From Anisus vortex (Eukaryota > Mollusca > Gastropoda > Planorbidae): a stretch of 64,000 bases of DNA. Below, piece by piece: positions 9,360 to 20,584 of this stretch. How positions within the stretch are numbered: the stretch's first letter is position 1; each line of letters starts with the position of its first letter. The DNA is taken from NCBI GenBank assembly GCA_949126835.1, contig OX421494.1:18027538-18091537 (forward strand), written 5' to 3'. The notes beneath the pieces were generated by a model that worked only from the letters and a program-made list of their open reading frames with translations, was not told where the DNA came from and did no database searches. Position numbers and translations under genes: made by a program.

Positions 9360-12050
9360 TAATAATAATAATAATAATTGGTCATTTATATCGCGCCTCA
9401 CTCCATGCTAATGCAAGCATGCTCAGCGCGCTCACAAAAACGAAACGACAATAACACTCTAAAATAGTTTTAAACAAGGTTTCGGCCGATGGAGGCACGA
9501 AACGACAATAACATTTTAAAATAGTTTTAAACAAGTATTTTGCTGATGGATGTGTACTTCATCAACTTAGTTGAAAAGAAAAGTCTTCAAATTCTTCTTG
9601 AATGCTTTTTTTGACACAGAGTTTTTCAGTGTCTCAGGTAAGCCATTCCACAGTGTAGGCGCCACAGATTCAAACGAGCGTACACCAAGAGTCTTTTTTC
9701 TGTGACCTTCCAAACCTGGAATTTCCAGGAGAGATTGTGTTGAAGATCGCAGCATCCTTAACGGGACATGCTTCGGTATAAGCTCTTTGAGATATGCAGG
9801 TGCTGTGCCTTCCACGCATCCATAGGTAAGGGACATAATCTTATGATCGATGCGCTTCGTCACAGGGAGCCAGTGGAGCTCTTTGAGAATTGGAGTGATA
9901 TGGTCATGCTTCTTTACTCGTGACACAATGCGTGCTGCAGTATTTTGAACTTTCTGAAGTCTATCCAGTTGTTTCTGGGGTAAACCCCACAGGCAACTGT
10001 TACAATAGTCTAGTCTTGACTGTATTGTTGCAACAGCAAAAGCATTGGCTGTTTTTTGATTAATCAGAGGTCGCAGCTGACCCAGGGCACGAAGATGGAA
10101 GGAGCATGCCCTGACCACAGTACTGATGTGTGGACCCATTGTTAATTTACTGTCAATGATAAAGCCCAGGTCTCTGACAGTGTTGGACAAAAAGATATCA
10201 GAGGCCCCTACTTTAATAGATGGAATATCAACTTTCCTAAGATTGAAGTTTGAACCGCACATAATTGCCTCAGTCTTGTCGTCATTCAGTTTGAGTTTGT
10301 TGGCAGTCATCCACGCTTTCACCTCTAGACAGCATTCTTCCACCTCATTAACAGCGGCAGCACAAGCATTATGATCAGGATGGAAGCTTTTGTACAGCTG
10401 GGTATCATCCGCATATAGTTTGCGAGATAATCCTTGGCTATCAATTATTCTGCCAAGCTGGCTAGTGTAAACAGCAAAAAGGATAGGCCCTAAAACTGAA
10501 CCTTGAGGTACGCCACAGATGAGAGAAGTGGCTTTTGATAAGGTCTGATTGATAGAAACTCTCTGAGTCCTGTCTGCCAAGTAGGAAGTAAACCAATGAA
10601 GTGCAGTATCAGTGATGCCCATCTCGTATTGAAGTCTTGATAAAAGTAAGTCATGGTTGATAACATCAAAGGCAGCACTGAGGTCCAACAGAACTAAGAT
10701 AGTCAGATCACCACGGTCAGCACTACATAGAACATCATTCATAACACGTAATATTGCCGTCTCACAGCTATGCCCAGGACGATAGGCAGATTGAAATTTA
10801 TCAATCAGGCCATGTGTGGTTAGATGTTGTAAAAGCTGCTGAGAGACAACCCTCTCAAGAAGCTTCGATACATAGGGAAGGTTAGATACTGGCCGAAAAC
10901 TCTTGCAGTCACTAGGATCGAGCCCCTTTTTCTTTAATAAAGGCTTGATGACAGCAGTCTTAAACATTTGTGGGACTGTGGCTGACTCCAGGCTACCATT
11001 TATGATACGCACTAAAACTGGAAGCAGAATTTCAAGGCAGTCCAACACAATCTTCGTTGGAATGGGGTCAACAATTGAGGATGTAGGTTTAGATACAGAA
11101 ATAAGACGCCTCAACTGCTCTTCGGAAACTGGGAGGAAATTTGACAAAGAAATTCCAGAAAATGACTTCTCCAGAGTGGGTGGAGTAGTATGATTATCAA
11201 AGCTGTTTCTAATCGTCTCGACTTTTTCATTAAAAAATTCATTAAGAGCCTCCGCAGCCTGCTCGCTGCTCATGTCAGGCAAAATTGGACTTAATTCATT
11301 TTTTCCAAGAAGATTCTGCACTATGGAAAACAGTTTTCGATAGTCAGTGCCCGCAGCCTCCAGAGCAGACTGAACTTGCTTTGATTTTGCACGTCTAATC
11401 ACATTTGTAAGCTTGTTCCTTGCTATCTTAAACATCTGTTTATCCACCTCAAGGCCACTCAGTCTCCAGTGTCTCTCTGCCTGACGTCGGGCTAATTTAG
11501 CCATCCGAACGGAGGGTGTAAACCAAGCGGTATTGGGTCTATCTCTAACATACAATTCAGTCCTAGGGGCAAAAGTCTCCAGCATGGAAGATAGAGTATT
11601 ATTGTAGAGTAGAACTAGTTGAGAGATGTCATCAGGTGGTGATATAACCAAATCTGATCTTGAAAGATGATCGCGAAATAAGTCCATATCTATATTTCGT
11701 AACTTCCTGGCCTGAATTTTCTTTATTGGAACAGCAGGCATTTCCATATCTGTGGTAAAGGTAACAAGAAAGTGATCAGATATAAGATGATCTTCAACAA
11801 TTACCGACTTAAGAAAACCATCATTGCAAGATCGTGACACAACCCAGTCTAAAATATGTCCATCCTTGTGTGTAGGTTCCGAAACATGCTGTACCAGGTT
11901 TGCCGAGTGCAACAATTGAACAAAGTCGCGAGTGTGCCTATTATCTGACTCATCCCAATGAACATTAAAGTCACCAAGAATGAGGAGATTCTTAGAACTT
12001 ATGGACGACATCCATCCATCTATATGTCTAGCCACAAAAGCCCTTACCTT
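9360..12050 (-). mobile_element. 5'-truncated L2/CR1-like non-LTR retrotransposon
   Basis: The element is read on the minus strand. The 3' end is a (ATT)n-type tail at 9360-9380, followed inward by about 190 bp of 3' UTR and then an 822-codon frame (9567-12035). The 5' end stops about 12050, just upstream of the frame, where an in-frame TAG lies. The N-terminal half of the endonuclease and any ORF1 are absent. 5' truncation and a short tandem-repeat tail instead of poly(A) are typical of L2/CR1-clade elements. Related tails are at 5667-5852 and 25901-25975, so the family has been active more than once in this window. Confidence 0.9.
9567..12035 (-). CDS. LINE ORF2: partial endonuclease plus reverse transcriptase
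   Basis: The 822-codon frame is uninterrupted. Near the start is the C-terminal half of an APE-type endonuclease: GDFN at residues 21-24 and SDH at 86-88. The reverse transcriptase follows, with the fingers motif FRPVSNLPYVSKLLE, the palm motif LLDLSAAFDVINH, GVPQGSVLGP and the catalytic box YADD at about residue 540. The C-terminal region has HWLPVTKRI, as in L2/CR1/Rex-like elements. The enzyme would nick DNA and prime reverse transcription of its own RNA. The nominal start is a GTG just after an in-frame stop, so the true N-terminus is missing and this copy is unlikely to be mobile. The intact reading frame suggests a young insertion. There is no sign of host domestication such as introns or a conserved context. 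Confidence 0.9.
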   Translation of the reverse strand: MARHIDGWMSSISSKNLLILGDFNVHWDESDNRHTRDFVQLLHSANLVQHVSEPTHKDGHILDWVVSRSCNDGFLKSVIVEDHLISDHFLVTFTTDMEMPAVPIKKIQARKLRNIDMDLFRDHLSRSDLVISPPDDISQLVLLYNNTLSSMLETFAPRTELYVRDRPNTAWFTPSVRMAKLARRQAERHWRLSGLEVDKQMFKIARNKLTNVIRRAKSKQVQSALEAAGTDYRKLFSIVQNLLGKNELSPILPDMSSEQAAEALNEFFNEKVETIRNSFDNHTTPPTLEKSFSGISLSNFLPVSEEQLRRLISVSKPTSSIVDPIPTKIVLDCLEILLPVLVRIINGSLESATVPQMFKTAVIKPLLKKKGLDPSDCKSFRPVSNLPYVSKLLERVVSQQLLQHLTTHGLIDKFQSAYRPGHSCETAILRVMNDVLCSADRGDLTILVLLDLSAAFDVINHDLLLSRLQYEMGITDTALHWFTSYLADRTQRVSINQTLSKATSLICGVPQGSVLGPILFAVYTSQLGRIIDSQGLSRKLYADDTQLYKSFHPDHNACAAAVNEVEECCLEVKAWMTANKLKLNDDKTEAIMCGSNFNLRKVDIPSIKVGASDIFLSNTVRDLGFIIDSKLTMGPHISTVVRACSFHLRALGQLRPLINQKTANAFAVATIQSRLDYCNSCLWGLPQKQLDRLQKVQNTAARIVSRVKKHDHITPILKELHWLPVTKRIDHKIMSLTYGCVEGTAPAYLKELIPKHVPLRMLRSSTQSLLEIPGLEGHRKKTLGVRSFESVAPTLWNGLPETLKNSVSKKAFKKNLKTFLFN

Positions 12051-12949
12051 CTATTGCCGCACTGTCCACCAGAAACCACTATATTGGCCAAGTAATTAAG
12101 CCAATATTTAGATTTTGGTCAATCATTGGGCTTGTATTGGCCAATATAAGTCTAGTAGGCCTACAATGTTAGGGGTTCGTCTGCGTGTCCGCTAGTAGGT
12201 AGGCCCACATATGCAACTGACTACCGGTATGTGTCAATTTTCATTAAGCTTAAAAACAAAAATGAACTAAAACTGTCCGCATTACCAACCAAGAATAAAA
12301 CCATTGAATCATACAACTGATATTCCTTCTACGAGTTCAATTACAGGACAAAAGTACTTAGCCTAAACCCTAAAAATAATTGTTTAATCAAGTCTGCAAG
12401 CTCCGAAGTTTGAAGAACTCTTAAATTTGTATTGTGAATCACATCACTTCATCTTAACCCTTGTATCCAAATTTAATGAGTCAAAAGCAATAATCTGTAG
12501 GAAGTATATGTCGGAAAGAAATTTCCCGCCTCAAGTGGGTGACGTCGAATTTATTCACGAGGGAATAAAAAGTAAAAAGTTTCAATCGTGTGAGTTCAGT
12601 TTGAGTTACTCGATTCTTGAGGTGAGTGATAAATATTCCTTCTGCTAGTACTTATACAAAGTTAGACTTGTTAAGTTCTGACTAAGCTTATTATTACTAG
12701 ATAATAAATGTTAGTATAATTATATTTCGCTTATACAAACTATAGATTACGAATAGTTAAAGGTTTAATTAACAGGATTGATTTTTTTTTACTAATGAAG
12801 TTTATTTAGAGAAAAACAATGTACAGTTAAAGTTTGCAGAAGTAGATCTAGTCTTACTTATATTACTTATAAGGAAATATATATCTATGCTTAGTGTAGG
12901 CCTTTATTTCGACTAGCTATAATTATGTCTTGAAAAAGAATTATATATG

Positions 12950-12995
<46 letters not shown>

Positions 12996-15349
12996 CCCTA
13001 TATATTAGGCTATATGTCTTAATATTATTAACATATTAATTATTAGAAACCAGAACGTTGGAATGGCAATAAGCTATTGAATAAAAACGATGTCTAGGCT
13101 ATATTTAAATAAATGTAGCCAATTCATATTTTCATAAATCGACATATATTGCGTGTATGTAAGTCTATTTTTATTTTTAATATGATAGAAAAGAATATAG
13201 ATTTACAACTGACAAAGAAAGTGTTTGAGGTAGATTTTGCATGGACAGTTAAGCCCATAACAAGTTCATTTATTGTCAGTTTTGAGGCATACGGATTTCT
13301 TGAAAGGACGGACGCACTTTATGTGTGTGTTCGGTAGAGCATAATTGATATAATTACAGATGGGAAATCTTTTTTTTTTTTTTTGGTTAAGTCATAATCA
13401 AGTCAATGTGTAGCTTTGTCACGTTCAGCAACATTCTCGACATCTAAACAAGGAATTTATATTAATACTAATCTCTCACTGGAAAATACTCAAGACATTT
13501 TTTGTCTAAAAACAGCAAGAGGGCAACACTAAGAGATGCAAGGAGGCATCCCATGTATCCAAAGCTACGTGGACAAGGAATTGAAAAATACTCCTCTCAT
13601 CCAACTTCTAGTTGGGCCTAATACTAAAGCGCCTGTGTAAAATAAATGTAGCAGAGAGTGCCTACAGTGCACAAATGTTGCAGTGAGTGCCTACATGTCA
13701 AAAGTGTCGCAGAGAGAGAGAGAGCCTAGATGTCATAGATGGCACAGAGATAGTTCCTAGGTATCACAAATATCACAGATAGTGCCTTCGTGTCGTGTCT
13801 GCCAGAGAAAGTGCCTAGCTCACTGGGGATTTTGGCTGCCAACTATGTCCTGTATAATGCATACTGGCCTTCAAAATCCCAAACGAGGAGGCTTTGTAAA
13901 CAACCAATCAGATACATTTATAGACACACAGAGAGATACAAGATGGAGCTCTACACGAAAGAGATTAAATTTTTTTTAGAAATCAATAAAAGAACAACTA
14001 GTAATATGTATACACTAGACTTTATGCAGGCCTATATTTGTAGCTATACTTAAGTAGACGTCCAGTTTCTAAACTACTTACTACTTACTTTCTAAACTAT
14101 ATGCAGGCTTATATTAGTAGCTATAATTAAGTAGACGTCCAGTTTCTAAACTACTCTATAAGTAAAATTATAAACAAAACATTCAACAGTAGGCCTATAG
14201 GAAATCAACAGTAGGCCTATAGGAAATAAACAGTAGGCCTAGATCTAGATTATAGGAAATCAGGATTGACGGATGCAACCAACTTTTACACGTTTTTATT
14301 ATTATGTTCCTGGGTTTTTCTGACAGTTAATAATTGTAGCTTGGGGTTACTTTTAGTTTTATAATTTATTCTAACATAATATTCGGCATAATAAAAAAAA
14401 CACTTATATTGTTTGTTTACAATCATATTTCACCGAAACAGTTGTGTTTATATTTGTATGCACGATATTACATTGTTTTACTACTTAATCTATATTTAGC
14501 GTCATTCAAAAGGCTATAATAGAACAATTTTGGCCAAACCCGGATATAAAGCTCTTCCCCCTTTGTGTTTTTCACATATTTTTCTTCGTTTACAGTCTGG
14601 GTTTTCTGGTTACAGAAGCTAAAAAAACAACAAACAAAAGATTAGAAGCCAGAATAAATAAAATAGTGACAGCGTTAATTTCATCGTCATGAACTTGTCA
14701 AGGGGAAGTTAAATGCCTGTCAAAGTAACAAAAGAACTGTAAATAGTTATGTGTAATATGTTTACCGGTTCTCTAAAGCCCTGAAGGGACCGCCCTGGTT
14801 CTCTATGCATAATATTTGTGAGTGTTCGGCCATTTTCAGGTGTGGCCAACCCAATGCAATTTTGCTTTTAAATATTGTTGCCCATGTCGATTTTTAGTGT
14901 GGTGGTTGCCTATTATTATCATGTCTTTATCGGTTGCTTATTGATTACTAGTCCTACTTGTTGTGAAGTAAAATAGCTGGGGACTCTTAACCTCAGTGGG
15001 TTATCATTGTCAAAAGAAGTTCTGACTCTTGACATCGAGATATCGTTGTGCAATATTTCACCAGCTTCTGTCTTCCGAATGGTGAGGGAATGGGGTGTTG
15101 ATTAGTGGTCAGGCATTAACTGTAGAGGTAATGGCGTAAGGGCATAAAGTATGATGTATTTGTGGAAGTTGGAGGAGCGGTTGGCTACAACCATGTTTAT
15201 GTAGGTTAACATAATATAACATCTATAAAATGAAACAGAAAGTCTTCTCGGGACTATACTTAAAAATAGGGGCATATCACTTTGAAAGGAAACTAAAATA
15301 AAATTTAAACGATTTATTTCACCATTTAGTCTACTAACTTTTTTGGATA
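12051..15349. other. intergenic; microsatellites and short duplications
   Basis: Contains an (AT)n array near 12957-12993, a T-run near 13370-13384 and a roughly 78-bp duplication around 14021-14155 sharing 'aagtagacgtccagtttcta'. Three tandem 'aacagtaggcctataggaaa'-type units lie near 14185-14260. A 73-codon frame at 12427-12648 ends near a donor-like GAG|GTGAGT but has no recognisable protein or partner exon. Confidence 0.5.
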
Positions 15350-15357
15350 CCGTGTAG

Positions 15358-17372
15358 CAGTGGCGTAGCTAAGGGCAGGCGAGGGGGCGGACCGCCCCGG
15401 GTGACAGCATATGGGGGTGACACTTTGTCATCTTCAACAAAATTTTTCAGCCAGACTAAGGTGCGAAAATAGTCTGAAAAAGTCATGAACAATCAAAGGA
15501 TGATCTGTTATGCTTGGAGAAGTGAAAAACACTGGCTTCAGGACTCCAGCTGCAAACAACAATCGATGCAGCAACCATTTCCCTGGTTGAGAAAGAGAAA
15601 AAGAAGTTAAGAGACATTCTGCTCTGAGTTTTAGATGTGATACTTTTCCTTGCACGACAGAACCTGTCATTTTGAGAACATCGAGAGGATGCGTCATCAT
15701 TAAACAAAGGTAACTTCTTGGAGCTTGTTGAATTGTTATTTCACTACGATGTAGCGTTAAGAGAACATCTTGTCAGACTCTAGCAAAGAACAGACAGTCA
15801 GGTAGTATGCTACTGCATTGACTGGCGATATCCTCGAGAAACTAGAAAACCAAGGACTGGATATTCAGTTATGTCGCGGTCAAGGGCACGATAATGCAGC
15901 AAGCATGCAATCCAAGGTGGTGTGCAACAAAAGATCAAAGACATTAATCCGAAGGCAATTTTTGTACCTTGTTCCAATCATTCTTTGAACCTTTGTGACA
16001 AACATTCGTTTGCTAACAATCCGTCTTGTGTAACGTTTTTAGGAAGTCTTGAGGCGCTGTACACTTTTTTTGCTCTGTCGACCCATCGCTGGGATGTACT
16101 AGTGAAATACACAGGTCTAACAGTGAAGAGACTATCCACAACTCGCTGGAGTGCACATGATGATGCAGAGTAGCTAGTGATACAGAAGTTTAACCAGTTT
16201 GTGGAAGCCATTGAAGCTCTGTGTGATGTCAAAGAAAGCGTCGAGACAAGAGGCGCTGCGCACAATCTGTTGCCAGCTATATGAAACTTTTCTTTCATAT
16301 CGCTCTTGTTTTTCTGGGGTGACGTTTTCCAAGAAGTCGACTTAGCACAGAAGTACATGCAAACACCAGGTATTACTTGCAACCAAACTAAGGGCTCTCA
16401 AGGTCTTTTTGGAAGAGCAGCGTACGAAGGTTGTTGACAATGCCGTCCAGTAGGCACTTGCGAAATGTGAAGAACTTGATATCCCTACAGAGAAGAGAAT
16501 CATAACAAAGAGAAGATTACCAGGAGAGGGGGCAAGAGATGCTGGATTGTCATTGCACCAGGAGACCAAGAGAGCAATGTTAGAATGTCTGGACCGTTTT
16601 CATATGGAGTTAGATACGAGAGGAAAGGCAGTGAACGACATTTTGCTGACTTTTTCTGCCGTTCAGCCAGACCATATTATTGTCTGTTACCAAGCTCACA
16701 TCCGTGTCTGATGAGCTGTCTGAAGAAGACCTTTGTCTAAAAATACCACGTTTAAGAAGCCAAGCACTGGACTGTACTGCAATTCCTATGGTTTATCATC
16801 AAGTGGGACTTTGTTGAATCATTGCTATATCTTACGCTGTCTCTAAGATTCTTTCTGACAATATGTGTTTCTGTGGCATCGTGTGGAAGAAGTTTCTCCA
16901 AAATGAAACTTATAAAAAATTACCTCCGGTCAACCATGAGCCAGTCGAGATTGTCGGATCTGGCTGTTCTGTCCATTGAAAACAAGCTTACAAGACAAAT
17001 AGATTTTGACGATGTCATTGACCTGTTTGTTACAATGAAAACAAGAAGAAAATTCCTTCTAGGACTATAGTGTCGAAGGACATTCTTTTGGTCTGTGCAT
17101 TGCCGTGTTTTGCATTAAGATGTTCTGAAATTGAACAGTTGCATTTTAAAAATCGTTGGATTTGAACTATTTGTTTTGTGGCATTGGATTGGGATTTTGT
17201 CTTGGATCATACATGTAAGCAGTAACGTACCGGTCAGTAGAGTAAAGTAGAGCCTAGAGGTATGTATGAACATTTAGCTACACCTTACCATTCAGCATAG
17301 GGTCATGTGGGGTCACTGGGGTGACATTTGAACGGACCGCCCCGGGTGACGTTTACTCTAGCTACGCCACTG
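15358..17372 (+). mobile_element. hAT transposon (ZMYM1-like), 2015 bp, degraded
   Basis: Terminal inverted repeats CAGTGGCGTAGCTA at 15358-15371 and its complement at 17359-17372. A perfect 8-bp target duplication CCGTGTAG lies at 15350-15357 and 17373-17380. The subterminal word 'cggaccgccccgggtgac' occurs near both ends. Length, TIRs and 8-bp duplication fit an autonomous hAT element. The transposase inside is broken (next entry). Confidence 0.95.
15450..17070 (+). pseudogene. hAT transposase remnant (ZMYM1-like)
   Basis: Fragments of one transposase lie in order but in shifting frames with stops. First, near 15500-15770, is an N-terminal part with the phrases FREHREDASSLNKGNFLELV and ALREHLV. 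Second, at 15922-16173, is a piece with PCSNHSLNLCDKHS and TTRWSAHDDAE, ended by an in-frame TAG. Third, at 16822-17070, is the C-terminal hATC dimerisation region with SCGRSFSKMKLIKN, LRSTMSQSRLSDLAVLSIE. These match ZMYM1-like/hAT transposases. At least several inactivating changes are visible, so this copy cannot encode transposase. The TIRs are intact, so it could still be mobilised in trans. Confidence 0.85.
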
Positions 17373-17447
17373 CCGTGTAGGCGGCCTAGTAAATCTGGTA
17401 GGGTCATGCTATTTACAGGAATATTGTAGGCTTCTTAATCTTCGTTC

Positions 17448-17822
17448 TCAAAACTTATGATTTAGAGGATTCGAACAACAAGTTGGATAGTTGTAATGAA
17501 CTGCGCTGTTGCTGTCAGTTGCTCCAGTCCACCATACAGTTTTTGTCATTAAATGTAGCTTCCTGTGCCGTATGGCCGACCCGGTAGAGTCGTACAAGGA
17601 GCAGATCTGAAGGACATGCTCCTGATTTTCGGGATATGTTCCGCAGGGGCACATTTCGCTTGCTCCAATTCGTAGTTTGCGGAACATGTGTTGCTTCAGC
17701 CTGTTATGCCCAGTCCTTAGTCTGAAGATGATGTGTTGAAATTGGCGGGAGAATTTGAAGTAATCTATCAATCTTTGGGTTGTTTTGGTGCAGCTTAGAT
17801 CGTTTTTTGGATTCCTTCCCAC
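17448..17822 (-). pseudogene. non-LTR retrotransposon C-terminal fragment
   Basis: A 124-codon open frame with FRLRTGHNRLKQHMFRKL and a cysteine-rich stretch C-P-C-G followed by E-H-V-L-Q-I-C. This pattern is the post-RNase-H C-terminal tail found in jockey/I-type LINEs ('LRTGH...L...C.CG...E...H.L..C'). There is no reverse transcriptase next to it, so it is a broken fragment. It lies between the hAT element and the MITE at 17844. Confidence 0.7.
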
Positions 17823-17843
17823 TTCATGACATATAGTCTAGTT

Positions 17844-18019
17844 CAGGGGTCGGCAACCTACGCAACGTGTGCCAGACATGGCACCCAGAGCAATTTTCCA
17901 TGGCACGCAGAAGACCCTAAAATTGGCAATTCCAGTCTCTTCTACGAAAAAAATGTAGTGCTAGATCAGGTTGGCTTCTAGGCTGTTGGCACACTATTAT
18001 CAAAGGTTGCCGACCCCTG
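17844..18019. mobile_element. 176-bp hAT MITE
   Basis: Ends CAGGGGTCGGCAACCT and, inverted, GGTTGCCGACCCCTG. A perfect 8-bp target duplication GTCTAGTT lies at 17836-17843 and 18020-18027. The internal words 'gccagacatggcac' and 'ttggcacactattatcaaa' are shared with elements A, B and C. This small copy defines the family ends most cleanly. Confidence 0.92.
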
Positions 18020-18027
18020 GTCTAGTT

Positions 18028-18550
18028 CATTCAAGTTTCTGGTACTCATTAGAATAAGTAGTCTCAGGTTCACCAAACTGTCTTCGGAAAAAAACTACCG
18101 TTTACCTAGATTCGAAACTAAATGCAAGGATGCCAGTAATCTATGTGCCTTTTATCATGCGTTAAGTCCAGTTCTAACCGCCATTTTTTTTAAGGCTCTC
18201 GTTCTTTCTCCTCACCGAAGTTCGAAAGGCTTCGGCTCGAAGGCTCACGGTCCGTAAATCGTTCTCAGATGCTGTTTGACTTTTAATTGGTTCCGGTGGT
18301 TTACACACTTCGGCCAGCTTTGAGGCCTTTTGAAAATTTAAATAATTTAAAAGCAAAACAACAATTATATCATGTTAACACATTAGAATAAAGTATTTGT
18401 TAGCATTCAGCATGGTACAAAAAAAATTCTATGAAATTGAACGTTCACCAGTTCAAAATTAACCTGTTTTAGCTCTCTACCATGCACCCCCCTCCCATTT
18501 TTTAAACCTTGCACGCTTGCTCTCCCGCCACGTTACATTATTTTCTCACA
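18028..18550. other. intergenic, no supported gene
   Basis: No recognisable coding or RNA feature. The minus-strand 60-codon frame at 18174-18356 has no domain. Confidence 0.5.
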
Positions 18551-18551
18551 A

Positions 18552-19611
18552 TGCCCCCTACCGCTCACTAACTAGCACTATTAAGCCCGCCTCCTACCGC
18601 TCACTAACTAGCACTATTAAGCCCGCCCCCTACCGCTCACTAACTAGCACTATTAAGCCCGCCCCCTACCGCTCACTAACTAGCACTATTAAGCCCGCCC
18701 CCTACCGCTCACTAACTAGCACTATTAAGCCCGCCCCCTGCCGCTCGCTCACTAACTAGCACTATTAAGCCCGCCCCCTGCCGCTCACTAACTAGCACTA
18801 TTAAGCCCACCCCCTGCCGCTCACTAACTAGCACTATTAAGCCCGCCCCTACCGCTCACTAACTAGCACTATTAAGCCCGCCCCCTGCCGCTCACTAACT
18901 AGCACTATTAAGCCCGCCCCCTGCCGCTCACTAACTAGCACTATTAAGCCCGCCCCCTACCGCTCACTAACTAGCACTATTAAGCCCGCCCCCTGCCGCT
19001 CACTAACTAGCACTATTAAGCCCGCCCCTTACCGCTCACTAACTAGCACTATTAAGCCCACCCCCTGCCGCTCACTAACTAGCACTATTAAGCCCGCCCC
19101 CTACCGCTCACTAACTAGCACTATTAAGCCCGCCCCCTGCCGCTCACTGACTAGCACTATTAAGCCCGCCCCCTGCCGCTCACTAACTAGCACTATTAAG
19201 CCCGCCCCCTACCGCTCACTAACTAGCACTATTAAGCCCGCCCCCTGCCGCTCACTAACTAGCACTATTAAGCCCGCCCCCTGCCGCTCACTAACTAGCA
19301 CTATTAAGCCCGCCCCCTACCGCTCACTAACTAGCACTATTAAGCCCACCCCCTGCCGCTCACTAACTAGCACTATTAAGCCCGCCCCCTACCGCTCACT
19401 GACTAGCACTATTAAGCCCGCCCCCTGCCGCTCACTGACTAGCACTATTAAGCCCGCCCCCTGCCGCTCACTAACTAGCACTATTAAGCCCGCCCCCTAC
19501 CGCTCACTAACTAGCACTATTAAGCCCACCCCCTGCCGCTCACTAACTAGCACTATTAAGCCCGCCCCCTACCGCTCACTAACTAGCACTATTAAGCCCG
19601 CCCCCCTACCT
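18552..19611. repeat. 36-bp satellite, about 29 units
   Basis: The unit core is 'ccgctcactaactagcacta' followed by 'ttaagcccgccccct(a/g)'. Units are nearly identical. Variants are A/G at the unit junction, 'cactgact' for 'cactaact', 'cccacccc' for 'cccgcccc', and one unit with a 4-bp insertion at about 18738. The last part has a higher-order period of 180 bp (five units). Because 36 is a multiple of three, some frames stay open, but the resulting 12-residue repeat peptide is not evidence of a gene. Confidence 0.97.
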
Positions 19612-20584
19612 TGTAACCCTGGCCATTGCTGACATATGTGTATGCAAATAAAACAATGCACATACATTTATTTAGTCTCTTAAACTCAATATAATATAGA
19701 TCTAAGCAACACTGCGACAATTCCTTAGACTGTTTATTTTTTTCTTCGGTTCACCGTTTCTATCAATTAATAATCGGGATAAGTGTGGGCCCTAATTAAA
19801 AATATTATATTTTTGAATGTTATACAACAACGTCTAACCTAGTTATATTATTTTTAAAAAAGCGTTCTTGGAAAAACTCCTCAAAAAAATGTATAGGCCT
19901 CTTGTAACCTGGACTTTTATTTTAAAGAAATAAAACAGAAATAAGAACATGTATATTCATGGAAATGTAAAAATTATGAGAAAATATATTAACGTTAGGT
20001 TTATGGTGAACTCCTTATGGGGTATCTAACCGTTGTTAATGTGCCAGTGTGATGCAATGAACATGATTGGCTACATTTCTAAAAGCTCAAATAATATAAC
20101 CCAGGCTTGAACAAATGCCTATTGATGTTTTGAGTACATTGGTTTAGTGTAATCTCTTCCCGCCCAACCCAAGGAATATTCATAAAACAATAAAACAACG
20201 TCTTTACAATAATATTATTTGGTATGCTCCCAAATAAAGTTTTATTATGTTAGTTCTAATCATTAAATAAACTTTCAACTGAACCATTGTTTAAACAAAT
20301 TGGTGGTGTTTGTATGTCCTTAACGTATCTTTTGATCCATGAACTATAAGGCGGTAGAGTCGCAAATGTTAATCGGATTTAATTAAAATTCAAAGATTTA
20401 ATAAGTTCGATGCTGTTTCCTTCTGTCTTATATGGGCCATCAACTTTTCTTGAAACAGTCCGGTCGTGAGATTAGTCAGGCCAGTGGGAAGTTAGCACTT
20501 TACGGTGTGAGTCAAAACAATTCACGAGAAAAATCTCATTGTGTTCAATGACCTTAACCCTTAACCCCATTCAGACTAATAAAT
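19612..20584. other. intergenic, no supported gene
   Basis: AT-rich, without recognisable coding, RNA or repeat structure. Confidence 0.5.

Noticed and set aside
12427..12648. Possible first exon (73 codons ending near GAG|GTGAGT, with a TGACGTC word)
   Set aside because: No recognisable protein and no downstream exon before the hAT element. A single donor-like site is weak evidence.
15434..15707. Minus-strand frames of 74-88 codons
   Set aside because: Antisense shadows of the hAT transposase remnant.
18517..18759. 80-codon frame with a 12-residue repeat
   Set aside because: By-product of the 36-bp satellite. No start context, no flanking coding sequence.
18552..19611. CRISPR-like array
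   Set aside because: No unique spacers between units and a eukaryotic context. It is a head-to-tail satellite.
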